Below are positions 45,324-54,170 of a stretch of 64,000 bases of DNA, piece after piece; the first letter of the stretch is position 1, and the number at the start of each line of letters is the position of its first letter. A program made the translations under genes and the position numbers. The DNA comes from Pseudomonas putida (GTDB taxonomy: Bacteria; Pseudomonadota; Gammaproteobacteria; Pseudomonadales; Pseudomonadaceae): the NCBI RefSeq assembly GCF_002025705.1, contig NZ_CP018846.1, positions 5,013,501 through 5,077,500 of the forward strand, written 5' to 3'. The notes under the pieces were generated by a model that worked only from the letters and a program-made list of their open reading frames with translations, ran no database searches and was not told the origin of the DNA.

Positions 45324-46190
45324 ATGACTTCATGGACTTTGCTGGCCGAACAGCCGGCCTACTTCATCACGCTGGCGGCTGTGCTCGGCCTGCTGGTGGG
45401 CAGCTTCCTCAATGTGGTGGTGCATCGCCTGCCGATCATGCTCGAGCGCCAGTGGCAGCGTGAGGCGCAGGAGGTGCTGGGCTTGCCGACCACCGAGCAC
45501 GAGCGCTTCAATCTGTCCCTCCCCGCTTCCCACTGCCCCCATTGCAACCACGCGATCCGCGCCTGGGAGAACATTCCCGTAATCAGTTACCTGGCGTTGC
45601 GTGGGCGCTGCTCGGCGTGCAAGCAGCCGATCAGTGCACGTTATCCGCTGGTCGAGGTGGCCTGTGCGCTGTTGTCGATGGCAGTGGCCTGGCATTCCGG
45701 CACAAGCACCGAGGCCCTGGCACTGCTGCTGCTGACCTGGAGCCTGCTGACGCTGAGTCTGATCGACCATGACCAGCAGCTATTGCCCGATGTGCTGGTG
45801 CTGCCGACGCTGTGGCTGGGCCTGATCGTCAATGCCTTCGACACTGTGGTGCCATTGCCCGATGCACTGTGGGGCGCAGTGGCCGGGTACCTGAGCCTGT
45901 GGTCGGTGTACTGGGTGTTCAAGCTGGTCACTGGCAAGGAAGGCATGGGCTATGGCGACTTCAAGCTGCTGGCGCTGATCGGGGCCTGGGGTGGCTGGCA
46001 GGTATTGCCGGTGACCTTGCTGCTGTCATCGGTGATCGGCGTGGTGGCGGGCCTGTGCCTGCTGCGCGTGCGCAGGCAGTCCGTCGGCACTGCCATACCC
46101 TTTGGCCCTTATCTGGCCATTGCGGGGTGGATTGCTGTGCTCTGGGGTGATGAAATATACGCCTCCTACCTGCAACTGTTTGGAATGTGA
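45324..46190 (+). CDS. pilD: Prepilin peptidase/N-methyltransferase
   Basis: 288 residues, eight membrane segments. Zinc-binding CPHC and CSAC pairs in the cytoplasmic loop, and catalytic aspartates in LSLIDHDQQLLPD and the GYGDFKLL motif. It cleaves prepilins of the type IV pilus and type II secretion pseudopilins. Starts 2 bases after pilC. Confidence 0.96.
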   Translation: MTSWTLLAEQPAYFITLAAVLGLLVGSFLNVVVHRLPIMLERQWQREAQEVLGLPTTEHERFNLSLPASHCPHCNHAIRAWENIPVISYLALRGRCSACKQPISARYPLVEVACALLSMAVAWHSGTSTEALALLLLTWSLLTLSLIDHDQQLLPDVLVLPTLWLGLIVNAFDTVVPLPDALWGAVAGYLSLWSVYWVFKLVTGKEGMGYGDFKLLALIGAWGGWQVLPVTLLLSSVIGVVAGLCLLRVRRQSVGTAIPFGPYLAIAGWIAVLWGDEIYASYLQLFGM

Positions 46191-46813
46191 TGACCACCAA
46201 GGCCTTCACCCCCTGGATTCTCGGGCTGACCGGCGGCATCGGCAGCGGCAAGAGCGCAGCCGCCGAACGCTTCGTCGAACTTGGCGTGCACCTGGTCGAT
46301 GCCGATCAGGCGGCGCGCTGGGTGGTCGAACCCGGCCGCCCGGCACTGGCCAGCATCGTCGAGCGCTTCGGCCCCGGCGTGCTGCTGGACGATGGCCAGC
46401 TTGATCGCGCGGCCTTGCGCCAGCTGATCTTTGCCGACCCGGCGCAGCGCAAGTGGCTGGAACAACTGCTGCACCCGCTGATCGGGCAGGAGATCTTCAG
46501 TTACCTGGCCAAGGCCGAATCGCCCTATGCGGTGTACGTGTCGCCGCTGCTGATCGAGTCGGGCCAGCACCAGAAGGTCCAGCGCGTGCTGGTCATCGAT
46601 GTGCCGCAAGAGTTGCAGGTGGCGCGCACCCTGGCACGTGACAACACCAGTGCCGAGCAGGTGCAGGCCATTCTCAAGGCCCAGCTGGGCCGGGAGGAGC
46701 GCTTGGGCCATGCCGACGATGTGGTGGTCAATGACGGCAACCTGGCCGCACTGCACGAGCAGATTGACCGCCTGCACCACTTTTACCTGACTTTACGAGG
46801 AGGCCAGCCATGA
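46190..46813 (+). CDS. coaE: Dephospho-CoA kinase
   Basis: 207 residues. Walker A GLTGGIGSGKSAAA, the DADQAAR substrate motif and the SPLLIESG lid. Last step of coenzyme A synthesis. ATG 46190 overlaps the pilD stop by one base. Confidence 0.96.
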   Translation: MTTKAFTPWILGLTGGIGSGKSAAAERFVELGVHLVDADQAARWVVEPGRPALASIVERFGPGVLLDDGQLDRAALRQLIFADPAQRKWLEQLLHPLIGQEIFSYLAKAESPYAVYVSPLLIESGQHQKVQRVLVIDVPQELQVARTLARDNTSAEQVQAILKAQLGREERLGHADDVVVNDGNLAALHEQIDRLHHFYLTLRGGQP

Positions 46814-47010
46814 GCCAGCCATTGACCGTCGATTGCCCGACCTGTGGCGCACCTGTGGAATGGAACGAGAAAAACACGTTCCGGCCATTCTGTTCCGATC
46901 GCTGCAAGCTGATCGACCTGGGGGCCTGGGCGGCGGAGGAGCACAAGATTCCGGTGGCGCCGGATGCCGAGGATGAGCTGTTTTCCGGGGAGCTGGAGCC
47001 GCGGCACTAA
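46810..47010 (+). CDS. yacG: DNA gyrase inhibitor YacG
   Basis: 66 residues with zinc ligands CPTCGAPVEW and FCSDRCKLIDLG (four Cys). ATG overlaps the coaE stop. Binds GyrB in E. coli. Confidence 0.96.
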   Translation: MSQPLTVDCPTCGAPVEWNEKNTFRPFCSDRCKLIDLGAWAAEEHKIPVAPDAEDELFSGELEPRH

Positions 47011-47024
47011 ACTGAGCACGGTCG

Positions 47025-47172
47025 TTGTAGGAGCGGCCTCGCCGGGGCGCCGGACCGGTCGGAAAGGGCCGCGAAGCGGCCCCGGCAATCTCTGCATGTG
47101 TGCTGAAATCCTGGGGCCGCTTCGCGACCCTTTCCGACCGGTCCGGCGCCCCGGCGAGGCCGCTCCTACAAC
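47025..47172. repeat. Inverted pair of REP-type repeats (CCGGACCGGTCGG class)
   Basis: AGGAGCGGCCTCGCCGGGGC at 47030 and the inverse GCCCCGGCGAGGCCGCTCC near 47150, with CGGTCGGAAAGGG arms, between yacG and a convergent gene. Confidence 0.8.
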
Positions 47173-47188
47173 GACCGCACACGTCGAC

Positions 47189-47872
47189 TCAGCGCTCATC
47201 ATCCTTCCACGGCGCCTGCAGATACCGGGTACGGTTGAATGTTTCCAGCCACTCCGGGCAAAACACCACCAGCGCACTGATCACCATGCCGTTGATGAAC
47301 GCCTCCGGGAACATCATCAGCCACAGGTAGCCGATAAAATCGCTGAGCCACTCCGGCATCGCAAAGCGACCATCCAGCCATAACACCCCCAACGCCACCG
47401 GCACGCAAATCAGCACCGTCAGTGCAGCGGGGAAGAACCCTGAACAGAAGATGTAAACGAACAGGTTACGCGGCTGCGCCCGCTCGACCAGGATCGCGCA
47501 CACTTCGGTGATCAGCACCGGCAACCCCACCAGCAGCAACCCGTTGACCCCGAGCGCCGCGAAGTCCTGCCGCCCCAGCGCCAGCAAGCCGAGCTGGGCG
47601 AAGAAGCCACCGAGCACTGCCAGTGGCCAGTCCAGCAACAAGGTCACCGCCGTCATGCCGATGAAGTGATACGACACGCCTGTATCGAAATCGCGCCTGA
47701 CCAGCCATAGGGCAAACAGGCAGAACACCGTACCAAACAGCAGGTGCTGGCGGCGCCGGTCGGTCACCAGCTCGACCCAGCGCGTGCGGCTGGCGGCCCA
47801 GATCAGCAACGGCACGTAGCCAAGCCAACCTATGGCCAGGCTGGTTGTGGATAAAACCTGCGCGCTGATCAC
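47189..47872 (-). CDS. Energy-coupling factor permease (CbiM-like)
   Basis: 227 residues from GTG 47872; an ATG at 47953 would add 27 unlike the family. Six or seven membrane segments. The His-rich nickel/cobalt N-terminal motif of true CbiM is not obvious, so the substrate is uncertain. No ATPase partner nearby. Family of conserved Pseudomonas membrane proteins next to yacG. Confidence 0.78.
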   Translation of the reverse strand: MISAQVLSTTSLAIGWLGYVPLLIWAASRTRWVELVTDRRRQHLLFGTVFCLFALWLVRRDFDTGVSYHFIGMTAVTLLLDWPLAVLGGFFAQLGLLALGRQDFAALGVNGLLLVGLPVLITEVCAILVERAQPRNLFVYIFCSGFFPAALTVLICVPVALGVLWLDGRFAMPEWLSDFIGYLWLMMFPEAFINGMVISALVVFCPEWLETFNRTRYLQAPWKDDER

Positions 47873-48016
47873 CCGAACAATGCCCCTGTCTGGCCTGTGG
47901 ATAAAACTGAGTCTACATCGATTCTCGCCAACGCCCGCAGCGGTGGCCGACATTGGCCTGATTCCCACGCACAAACAGCATCTTACCGTCATCGATTAGC
48001 GGCTAAGCTTGTTCCC

Positions 48017-48646
48017 ATGGATGACTCAGACTACCTGCGCCTGCTTACCATCCAGGCCGAACAAGCCAATGCCTTTCTATCCAACGCCCGCAAGTGGGAG
48101 CGGGAGCGGTGGGTGTGCCAGCGCCTGTTGCAGGGGCTGAACATCCCGTACCGCAGCGAGGACTTCACCCCGGCCGGCCAGGAGCCCCCGGATGTGCTGT
48201 TCCGCGATGCCGCCTTTGAAGTGTTTTTCGTGCTCGACGAAGGCCGCCGCCTCAACGACGAATGGCGTGAAGAGCTGCAGCGTCGGCGCAGTGCCTTTTC
48301 CCTGGCCCAGCTGGTGCGCCGCGAAGCCCGCCCCCGGCGCATCGCCGCCGCCGAGCTGCTGGGGCGCCTGGCGCCGACCTTGCGCAAGAAGGCGCACAAC
48401 TACCGCGAGCGCGGGCTGGACCTGAGCGAGCTGGACATCATCGCCTTTGCCAGCCTCAAGCGCGAAGTGCTCGACCTCAACACCCACTTCCCGCCACCCA
48501 CCGAATACCTGCGCCAGGGCTGGCGTTCGCTGTCGCTGGTCGGGCCGACCTTTGCCCGTGTACTGTTCGCCCACCCCGATGCACCGGACTTCCTGCGCGG
48601 TAACCTGGGGCGCAGCATCGTCTTCGACGTGGGGATCAGTCTTTGA
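48017..48646 (+). CDS. DUF1780 protein
   Basis: 209 residues from ATG 48017 (MDDSDYLRLLTIQAEQ). Soluble. The N-terminal half includes RSEDFTPAGQEPPDVLFRDA, recalling restriction-endonuclease-like folds, which is the suggested fold of DUF1780. Function unknown. Confidence 0.85.
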   Translation: MDDSDYLRLLTIQAEQANAFLSNARKWERERWVCQRLLQGLNIPYRSEDFTPAGQEPPDVLFRDAAFEVFFVLDEGRRLNDEWREELQRRRSAFSLAQLVRREARPRRIAAAELLGRLAPTLRKKAHNYRERGLDLSELDIIAFASLKREVLDLNTHFPPPTEYLRQGWRSLSLVGPTFARVLFAHPDAPDFLRGNLGRSIVFDVGISL

Positions 48647-48778
48647 TCCAGTGCCGAGAGTCTTTGCGATGGCGTAAACTCGGCGCCAGGGATAGAAAGC
48701 ATTATCATTTGTTTGAAGCGCTTGCATGAACGCTGTGGCGTTCGTGCAGTCACAAACGTCTACCTGACGAGGCCCACC

Positions 48779-48952
48779 ATGACCAGCCGCCTGAACCCGG
48801 AAGATCAGCGTCGTGTCGATGAGTATCTGCGAGCCCCCCAGCACCAAGTCGAGCGCCGGCCATTTCGGCCCTGGCTGCTCCTTGCGCTGGTACTGGCCGT
48901 GACCATCGGGTTGGGTCTCATCAGCCGCCTGCTGAGTGGACTGGTGCTATGA
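48779..48952 (+). CDS. DUF3094 small membrane protein
   Basis: 57 residues from ATG 48779. N-terminal charged helix, then one TM (WLLLALVLAVTIGLGLIS). DUF3094 family, usually before ndh as here. Function unknown. Confidence 0.88.
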   Translation: MTSRLNPEDQRRVDEYLRAPQHQVERRPFRPWLLLALVLAVTIGLGLISRLLSGLVL

Positions 48953-49036
48953 GCTGCCTTGCGCTCGCCCTCCCCTCACGCAGTTTGCGGCCGGCCCTTG
49001 GGGCCACGAATTCCGTAAACCTTATGAGATATTCCC

Positions 49037-50332
49037 ATGACTCATCGCATCGTGATTGTCGGCGGCGGCGCCGGCGGCCTGGAACTGGCGACCCGCCTGG
49101 GTAAAAGCCTGGGCAAGCGCAAGCAGGCCGAGATCACCCTGGTCGACGCCAACCTCACGCACATCTGGAAACCGCTGCTGCACGAAGTGGCCGCCGGCTC
49201 GCTGAACTCCTCGGAAGATGAACTGAACTACGTGGCCCAGGCCAAGTGGAACCATTTCAACTTCCAGCTGGGGCGCATGAGCGGCCTGGACCGTGAAGGC
49301 AAGCAAATCCAACTGGCCGCCACCCTTGATGAAGAGGGCCGCGAGCTGCTGCCTGCGCGCACCCTGGGCTACGACACCCTGGTGATCGCCGTCGGCTCCA
49401 ACACCAACGACTTCGGCACCTTGGGCGCGGCGCAGCACTGCCTGTTCCTCGACACCCGCAAGCAGGCCGAGCGCTTCCACCAGCAGCTGCTGAACCACTA
49501 CCTGCGTGCCCACGCTGGCGATGTGGCCAGCGAGCAGATCAGCGTGGCCATCGTCGGTGCCGGTGCTACCGGCGTGGAGCTGGCGGCAGAGCTGCACCAC
49601 GCGGCCCACGAACTGGCGGCCTATGGCCTGGACCGCATCCAGCCCAAGGACATGCACATCACCATCATCGAGGCTGGCCCGCGCGTGTTGCCTGCGCTGC
49701 CGGAGCGCATCAGCGTGCCGGTGCACAAGACCCTGGAAAAACTCGGGGTCAAGGTGCTGACCAACGCCGCCGTCAGTGAAGTGACCGAAGATGGCCTGAA
49801 GACCAAAGACGGTGAAGTGATCCAGGCCAGCCTCAAGGTGTGGGCGGCGGGTATCCGTGCACCGGGGTTCCTCAAGGATATCGACGGCCTTGAAACCAAC
49901 CGTATCAACCAGCTGGTGGTGCGCCCTACCCTGCAGACCACCCGCGACGACAACATCTTCGCCTTCGGTGACTGCGCTGCTTGCCCGCAACCGGGTAGCG
50001 ACCGCAATGTGCCGCCACGGGCCCAGGCCGCGCACCAGCAGGCTTCAATGCTGGCGCAGAGCCTGAAGGCGCGATTGGAGAACAAGGAACTGCCGACTTA
50101 CGAGTACAAGGACTACGGTTCGCTGGTGTCGCTGTCGCGCTTCTCGGCGGTGGGCAACCTGATGGGTAACCTGATGGGCAGCGTGAAGCTGGAGGGCTGG
50201 CTGGCGCGGATGTTCTACGTGTCGCTGTACCGCATGCACCAGATGGCGCTGTATGGGTTCTTCCGCACGGCCTTGATGATGCTGGGTAGCAAGATTGGTC
50301 GGGGCACAGAGCCGCGCCTGAAGCTGCACTGA
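49037..50332 (+). CDS. ndh: Type II NADH dehydrogenase
   Basis: 431 residues. FAD motif IVGGGAGGLELATRLG at the N-terminus, NADH motif VAIVGAGATGVELAAE near residue 171, and FAFGDCAACP near 311. C-terminal amphipathic region (FYVSLYRMHQMALYGFFRTA) for membrane attachment. Transfers electrons from NADH to ubiquinone without pumping protons. Confidence 0.95.
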   Translation: MTHRIVIVGGGAGGLELATRLGKSLGKRKQAEITLVDANLTHIWKPLLHEVAAGSLNSSEDELNYVAQAKWNHFNFQLGRMSGLDREGKQIQLAATLDEEGRELLPARTLGYDTLVIAVGSNTNDFGTLGAAQHCLFLDTRKQAERFHQQLLNHYLRAHAGDVASEQISVAIVGAGATGVELAAELHHAAHELAAYGLDRIQPKDMHITIIEAGPRVLPALPERISVPVHKTLEKLGVKVLTNAAVSEVTEDGLKTKDGEVIQASLKVWAAGIRAPGFLKDIDGLETNRINQLVVRPTLQTTRDDNIFAFGDCAACPQPGSDRNVPPRAQAAHQQASMLAQSLKARLENKELPTYEYKDYGSLVSLSRFSAVGNLMGNLMGSVKLEGWLARMFYVSLYRMHQMALYGFFRTALMMLGSKIGRGTEPRLKLH

Positions 50333-50341
50333 GGATCGCCG

Positions 50342-50407
50342 GGGGCGCTTTGCGCCCCTTTCCGACCGGGGCGCCGGACCGGTCGGAAAGGCCTGCGAAG
50401 CAGGCCA
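50342..50407. repeat. REP-type hairpins after ndh
   Basis: GGGGCGC-TTT-GCGCCCC followed by TTTCC, then CCGGACCGGTCGG and GGCCTGCGAAGCAGGCC. The first may terminate ndh. Confidence 0.65.
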
Positions 50408-50437
50408 AAGGATCTGGCAGGATAAATCGAGGCAAAG

Positions 50438-50469
50438 AAAAAGGGCATCTCATTTGAGATGCCCTTTTT
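50438..50469 (-). terminator. Terminator after the distal tRNA-Lys
   Basis: AAAAAGGGCATCTCA/TGAGATGCCCTTTTT, 15-bp perfect stem; T-rich on both strands. Confidence 0.9.
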
Positions 50470-50472
50470 ACA

Positions 50473-50548
50473 TGGTGGGTCGTGTAGGATTCGAACCTAC
50501 GACCAATTGGTTAAAAGCCAACTGCTCTACCAACTGAGCTAACGACCC
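50473..50548 (-). tRNA. tRNA-Lys(TTT), distal copy
   Basis: 76 bases, begins GGGTCGTTAGCTCAG, anticodon TTT, T-arm GGTTCGAATCC, CCA encoded. Last gene of the array. Confidence 0.97.
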
Positions 50549-50553
50549 AAAAA

Positions 50554-50630
50554 TGGTCGGGGTGAGGGGATTCGAACTCCTGACATCCTGCTCCCAAAGC
50601 AGGCGCGCTACCGGACTGCGCTACACCCCG
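50554..50630 (-). tRNA. tRNA-Pro(TGG), distal copy
   Basis: 77 bases, begins CGGGGTGTAGCGCAG, anticodon TGG, CCA encoded. Same sequence as the copy at 50760. Confidence 0.97.
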
Positions 50631-50642
50631 GGTCTTTCAAAA

Positions 50643-50672
50643 AAAAGGGCATCTCATTGGAGATGCCCTTTT
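50643..50672 (-). terminator. Internal terminator within the tRNA array
   Basis: AAAAGGGCATCTC/GAGATGCCCTTTT, a near-copy of the final terminator, lying between the first Lys and second Pro tRNA. Confidence 0.85.
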
Positions 50673-50677
50673 CTACA

Positions 50678-50753
50678 TGGTGGGTCGTGTAGGATTCGAA
50701 CCTACGACCAATTGGTTAAAAGCCAACTGCTCTACCAACTGAGCTAACGACCC
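50678..50753 (-). tRNA. tRNA-Lys(TTT), proximal copy
   Basis: 76 bases, same tRNA as 50473-50548, offset 205 bases. Confidence 0.97.
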
Positions 50754-50759
50754 GGAAAA

Positions 50760-50836
50760 TGGTCGGGGTGAGGGGATTCGAACTCCTGACATCCTGCTCC
50801 CAAAGCAGGCGCGCTACCGGACTGCGCTACACCCCG
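50760..50836 (-). tRNA. tRNA-Pro(TGG), proximal copy
   Basis: 77 bases, same tRNA as 50554-50630, offset 206 bases. Confidence 0.97.
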
Positions 50837-50840
50837 AGAT

Positions 50841-50916
50841 TGGCTCCGCGACCTGGACTCGAACCAGGGACCCAATGATTAACAGTCATTTGCTCTACCG
50901 ACTGAGCTATCGCGGA
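50841..50916 (-). tRNA. tRNA-Asn(GTT)
   Basis: 76 bases, begins TCCGCGATAGCTCAG, anticodon GTT, CCA encoded. First gene of the array, 4 bases before tRNA-Pro. Confidence 0.97.
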
Positions 50917-51003
50917 ACTGAACTTCGGTACAACTCCGAAGACTGTGTTCGCTTCGGACCCTTTAGCTTCTGCGCTTTCGCGTTGTCGCTGCTGAGGCCG
51001 GCT

Positions 51004-51031
51004 ATTCTACATTCTTCGTTTTGCTTGTCAA
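51004..51031 (-). promoter_or_regulatory. Promoter of the tRNA array
   Basis: Minus strand TTGACA (51031-51026), 16-base spacer, TAGAAT (51009-51004), then a GC-rich discriminator (AGCCGGCC) typical of stable-RNA, growth-rate-controlled promoters. About 88 bases before tRNA-Asn. The remainder of 51032-51217 is AT-rich and holds nothing I recognise. Confidence 0.8.
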
Positions 51032-51217
51032 CCACTTTTTTTCATTCAACTTACTGATTTGTAAGTTGTTTTGCGGCCACCGATGTTGCTGGTGATTCGC
51101 TTAGTGCCTGACAACGCGGCGTATATTAGGGGCACTCGATTTATGATGCAAGCAAAAAATTCAAAATTTTCAGCAAGTTAACCAACAAGCCCGGAAAGCC
51201 CCGATTTTACTGGGCCT

Positions 51218-51324
51218 GTGCCGGCCCCTTCGCGGGCAAGCCCGCTCCCACAGGTACTGCACAGGCCTTGAAACGGTAGGTAATCCTGTGGGGGCAGGCT
51301 TGCCCGCGAAGGGGCCGGCACAGG
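51218..51324. repeat. Inverted pair of P. putida REP sequences
   Basis: GTGCCGGCCCCTTCGCGGGC at 51218 and the inverse GGCTTGCCCGCGAAGGGGCC near 51297. Confidence 0.85.
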
Positions 51325-51331
51325 AAATCAC

Positions 51332-51361
51332 ACAAAAAAAAGCCCCGCAGATGCGGGGCTC
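51332..51361 (-). terminator. Terminator after clpB
   Basis: AGCCCCGC/GCGGGGCT stem, AGAT loop, followed on the minus strand by TTTTTTT. Confidence 0.9.
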
Positions 51362-51375
51362 ATTTGCAGCCTTGA

Positions 51376-53940
51376 TCAGGCAAAGACGATTTCGTCGCCT
51401 TCGACCTTGGCGGTAATCGCCGCCCCTGGTACGAACTTGCCAGCCAGAATCAGCTGCGCCAGCGGGTTTTCGATCCAGCGCTGGATCGCCCGCTTCAGCG
51501 GACGCGCGCCATAAACCGGGTCGTAACCCACGGCGATCAGCTTGTCCAACGCCTCTGGGCTCAGGCTCAGCGACAGTTCGCGCTCGAGCAGGCGGCTGCG
51601 CAGGCGGCCAAGCTGGATCTCGGTGATACCGGCGATCTGCTCGCGGCCCAGTGGCTCGAACACCACCACTTCGTCGATACGGTTGATGAACTCCGGACGG
51701 AAGTGCGAGCCCACCGCGTCCATCACCGCCGCACGCTGTGCCTCGCGATCCCCCACCAGCTCCTGGATCTGCGCCGAGCCCAGGTTGGAGGTCATCACGA
51801 TCACCGTGTTGCGGAAGTCCACGGTGCGGCCATGGCTGTCAGTCAGGCGGCCGTCTTCCAGCACCTGCAGCAGCACGTTGAACACATCCGGGTGGGCCTT
51901 CTCCACTTCGTCCAGCAGCACCACCGAGTACGGCTTGCGGCGCACGGCCTCGGTCAGGTAACCGCCCTCTTCATAACCGACATAGCCTGGCGGGGCACCA
52001 ATCAGGCGAGCCACGGAGTGTTTCTCCATGAACTCGGACATGTCGATACGCACCATGGCCTCTTCGGTATCGAACAGGAACTCGGCCAGTGCCTTGCACA
52101 GCTCGGTCTTGCCCACACCGGTCGGGCCGAGGAACAGGAACGAACCACTCGGCCGGTTCGGGTCGGACAGCCCGGCACGCGAACGGCGCACGGCGTTGGC
52201 AACCGCGGTCACCGCTTCGCCCTGGCCGATTACGCGCTGGTGCAGCAGCTCTTCCATCTTCAGCAGCTTCTCACGCTCGCCTTCGAGCATCTTCGCCACC
52301 GGGATACCCGTCCACTTGGACACCACTTCGGCAATCTCTTCCTCGGTCACCTTGTTGCGCAGCAACTGGTTCTCGGTCTTGCCATGCTGGTCGACCATCT
52401 GCAGGCTGCGCTCCAGGTCCGGGATAACCCCGTACTGCAGTTCGGCCATGCGGCTCAGGTCGCCTTTGCGACGAGCGGTCTCCAGTTCCTGGCGAGCCTG
52501 CTCGATCTTTTGCTGGATCTGCGCCGAGCCTTGCACTTCGGCTTTCTCCGACGCCCAGATTTCCTCCAGGTCGGAATACTCGCGCTCCAGCCGCTCGATT
52601 TCTTCGGTGAGCTTCTCGAGGCGCTTCTTGGCCGCCTCGTCTTCTTCCTTCTTCAGCGCCTGGGACTCCACCTTCAACTGGATCAGGCGACGGTCAAGGC
52701 GGTCGAGCACTTCCGGCTTGGAGTCGATCTCCATGCGGATGCGGCTGGCCGCTTCGTCGATCAGGTCGATGGCCTTGTCTGGCAGCTGGCGGTCGGTGAT
52801 GTAGCGGTGGCTGAGCTTGGCTGCGGCAATGATCGCACCGTCGGTGATGGCCACCTTGTGGTGCACTTCATAGCGTTCTTTCAGGCCACGCAGGATGGCG
52901 ATGGTGTCTTCCTCGCTCGGCTCTTCCACCAGCACTTTCTGGAAGCGCCGCTCCAGCGCCGCGTCCTTCTCGATGAACTGGCGGTATTCGTTGAGCGTGG
53001 TAGCGCCAACGCAGTGCAACTCGCCGCGGGCCAGGGCCGGCTTGAGCATGTTGCCGGCGTCCATGGCGCCCTCGCCTTTGCCGGCGCCGACCATGGTGTG
53101 CAGTTCGTCGATGAACAGGATGATCTGGCCTTCCTGCTTGGACAGCTCGTTGAGCAGGCCTTTGAGGCGCTCTTCGAACTCGCCACGGTACTTGGCACCG
53201 GCGATCAGCGCGCCCATGTCCAGCGCCAGCAGGCGCTTGCCTTTCAGGCCATCGGGCACTTCACCGTTGATGATGCGCTGGGCCAGGCCCTCGGCGATGG
53301 CGGTTTTACCCACGCCAGGCTCACCGATCAGCACCGGGTTGTTCTTGGTACGACGCTGCAGCACCTGCACGGTGCGGCGGATTTCGTCGTCACGGCCGAT
53401 CACCGGGTCAAGCTTGCCTTCTTCGGCGCGCTTGGTCAGGTCGACGGTGTACTTGTCCAGGGCCTGGCGCGACTCTTCGGCATTGGCGTCATTCACCGCC
53501 GCGCCGCCGCGCAGGTTGTTGATGGCGTTCTCCAGGGCCTTTTTGCTCACACCCTGGCTGAGCAGCAACTTGCCGAGCTTGCTGTTCTCGTCCATGGCAG
53601 CGAGCAGCACCAGTTCGCTGGAAATGAACTGGTCGCCCTTCTGCTGGGCCAGGCGGTCAGCCTGGTTGAGCAGGCGTGCCAGGTCCTGCGACATGTTCAC
53701 GTCGCCGGTGGGGTTCTGGATTTTCGGCAACTGGTCGAGTTCTTTCACCAATGCCTGGCGCAGGCTGTTGATGTCGAAGCCAACCTGCATCAACAGCGGC
53801 TTGATCGAACCGCCCTGCTGTTCGAGCAGTGCCTGCAACAGGTGCACAGGCTCGATGGCGGGGTGGTCCATGCCAACGGCCAGGGATTGGGCATCGGATA
53901 TTGCAAGCTGAAGCTTGCTGGTCAAACGGTCTATTCGCAT
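51376..53940 (-). CDS. clpB: ATP-dependent disaggregase ClpB
   Basis: 854 residues. Clp N-domain (1-150), first AAA module with GEPGVGKTAIAEG near residue 205, middle coiled-coil domain (about 400-525), second AAA module with GPTGVGKTELCKALA near 605, and a C-terminal D2-small domain. Works with DnaK to dissolve aggregates after heat stress. A sigma-32-type promoter lies upstream. Confidence 0.98.
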   Translation of the reverse strand: MRIDRLTSKLQLAISDAQSLAVGMDHPAIEPVHLLQALLEQQGGSIKPLLMQVGFDINSLRQALVKELDQLPKIQNPTGDVNMSQDLARLLNQADRLAQQKGDQFISSELVLLAAMDENSKLGKLLLSQGVSKKALENAINNLRGGAAVNDANAEESRQALDKYTVDLTKRAEEGKLDPVIGRDDEIRRTVQVLQRRTKNNPVLIGEPGVGKTAIAEGLAQRIINGEVPDGLKGKRLLALDMGALIAGAKYRGEFEERLKGLLNELSKQEGQIILFIDELHTMVGAGKGEGAMDAGNMLKPALARGELHCVGATTLNEYRQFIEKDAALERRFQKVLVEEPSEEDTIAILRGLKERYEVHHKVAITDGAIIAAAKLSHRYITDRQLPDKAIDLIDEAASRIRMEIDSKPEVLDRLDRRLIQLKVESQALKKEEDEAAKKRLEKLTEEIERLEREYSDLEEIWASEKAEVQGSAQIQQKIEQARQELETARRKGDLSRMAELQYGVIPDLERSLQMVDQHGKTENQLLRNKVTEEEIAEVVSKWTGIPVAKMLEGEREKLLKMEELLHQRVIGQGEAVTAVANAVRRSRAGLSDPNRPSGSFLFLGPTGVGKTELCKALAEFLFDTEEAMVRIDMSEFMEKHSVARLIGAPPGYVGYEEGGYLTEAVRRKPYSVVLLDEVEKAHPDVFNVLLQVLEDGRLTDSHGRTVDFRNTVIVMTSNLGSAQIQELVGDREAQRAAVMDAVGSHFRPEFINRIDEVVVFEPLGREQIAGITEIQLGRLRSRLLERELSLSLSPEALDKLIAVGYDPVYGARPLKRAIQRWIENPLAQLILAGKFVPGAAITAKVEGDEIVFA

Positions 53941-54019
53941 GGTGTACCTTCCTTTAAAGGGCAGGTCGGAGCGATGGACAGCGCCTGTTTATGAAGAAAC
54001 CTGCCTGAGATGACCTTAT

Positions 54020-54047
54020 AGATAAGGCTGATTCTGGAAGATTCAAG
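54020..54047 (-). promoter_or_regulatory. Heat-shock (sigma-32) promoter of clpB
   Basis: Minus strand CTTGAA (54047-54042), 14-base spacer, CCTTATCT (54027-54020): six of eight matches to the CCCCATNT -10 and a full CTTGAA -35. About 80 bases before the clpB ATG. Confidence 0.75.
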
Positions 54048-54092
54048 CGTAGCGGGGTTGACCGGGGTCAGCTTTCTGGATCAGCGCTGGGG

Positions 54093-54160
54093 CATTCGCG
54101 GATGAATCCGCTCCTACAGGTTTCGCGTTCCCGTGTAGGAGCGGATTTATCCGCGAGAGG
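54093..54160. repeat. Inverted REP-like pair (GCGGATNNATCCGC class)
   Basis: TTCGCGGATGAATCCGCTCC and the inverse GGAGCGGATTTATCCGCGAG, a third REP variant, between pgeF and clpB. Confidence 0.75.
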
Positions 54161-54170
54161 CCAGTACAGG

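Noticed and set aside
50337..50410. Hairpins after ndh as a riboswitch or small RNA
   Set aside because: They match the REP pattern seen at other gene ends.
50553..50747. Open frame across the tRNA array
   Set aside because: Made entirely of tRNA genes on the other strand.
51703..53994. 763-codon plus-strand open frame
   Set aside because: Antisense shadow of clpB.
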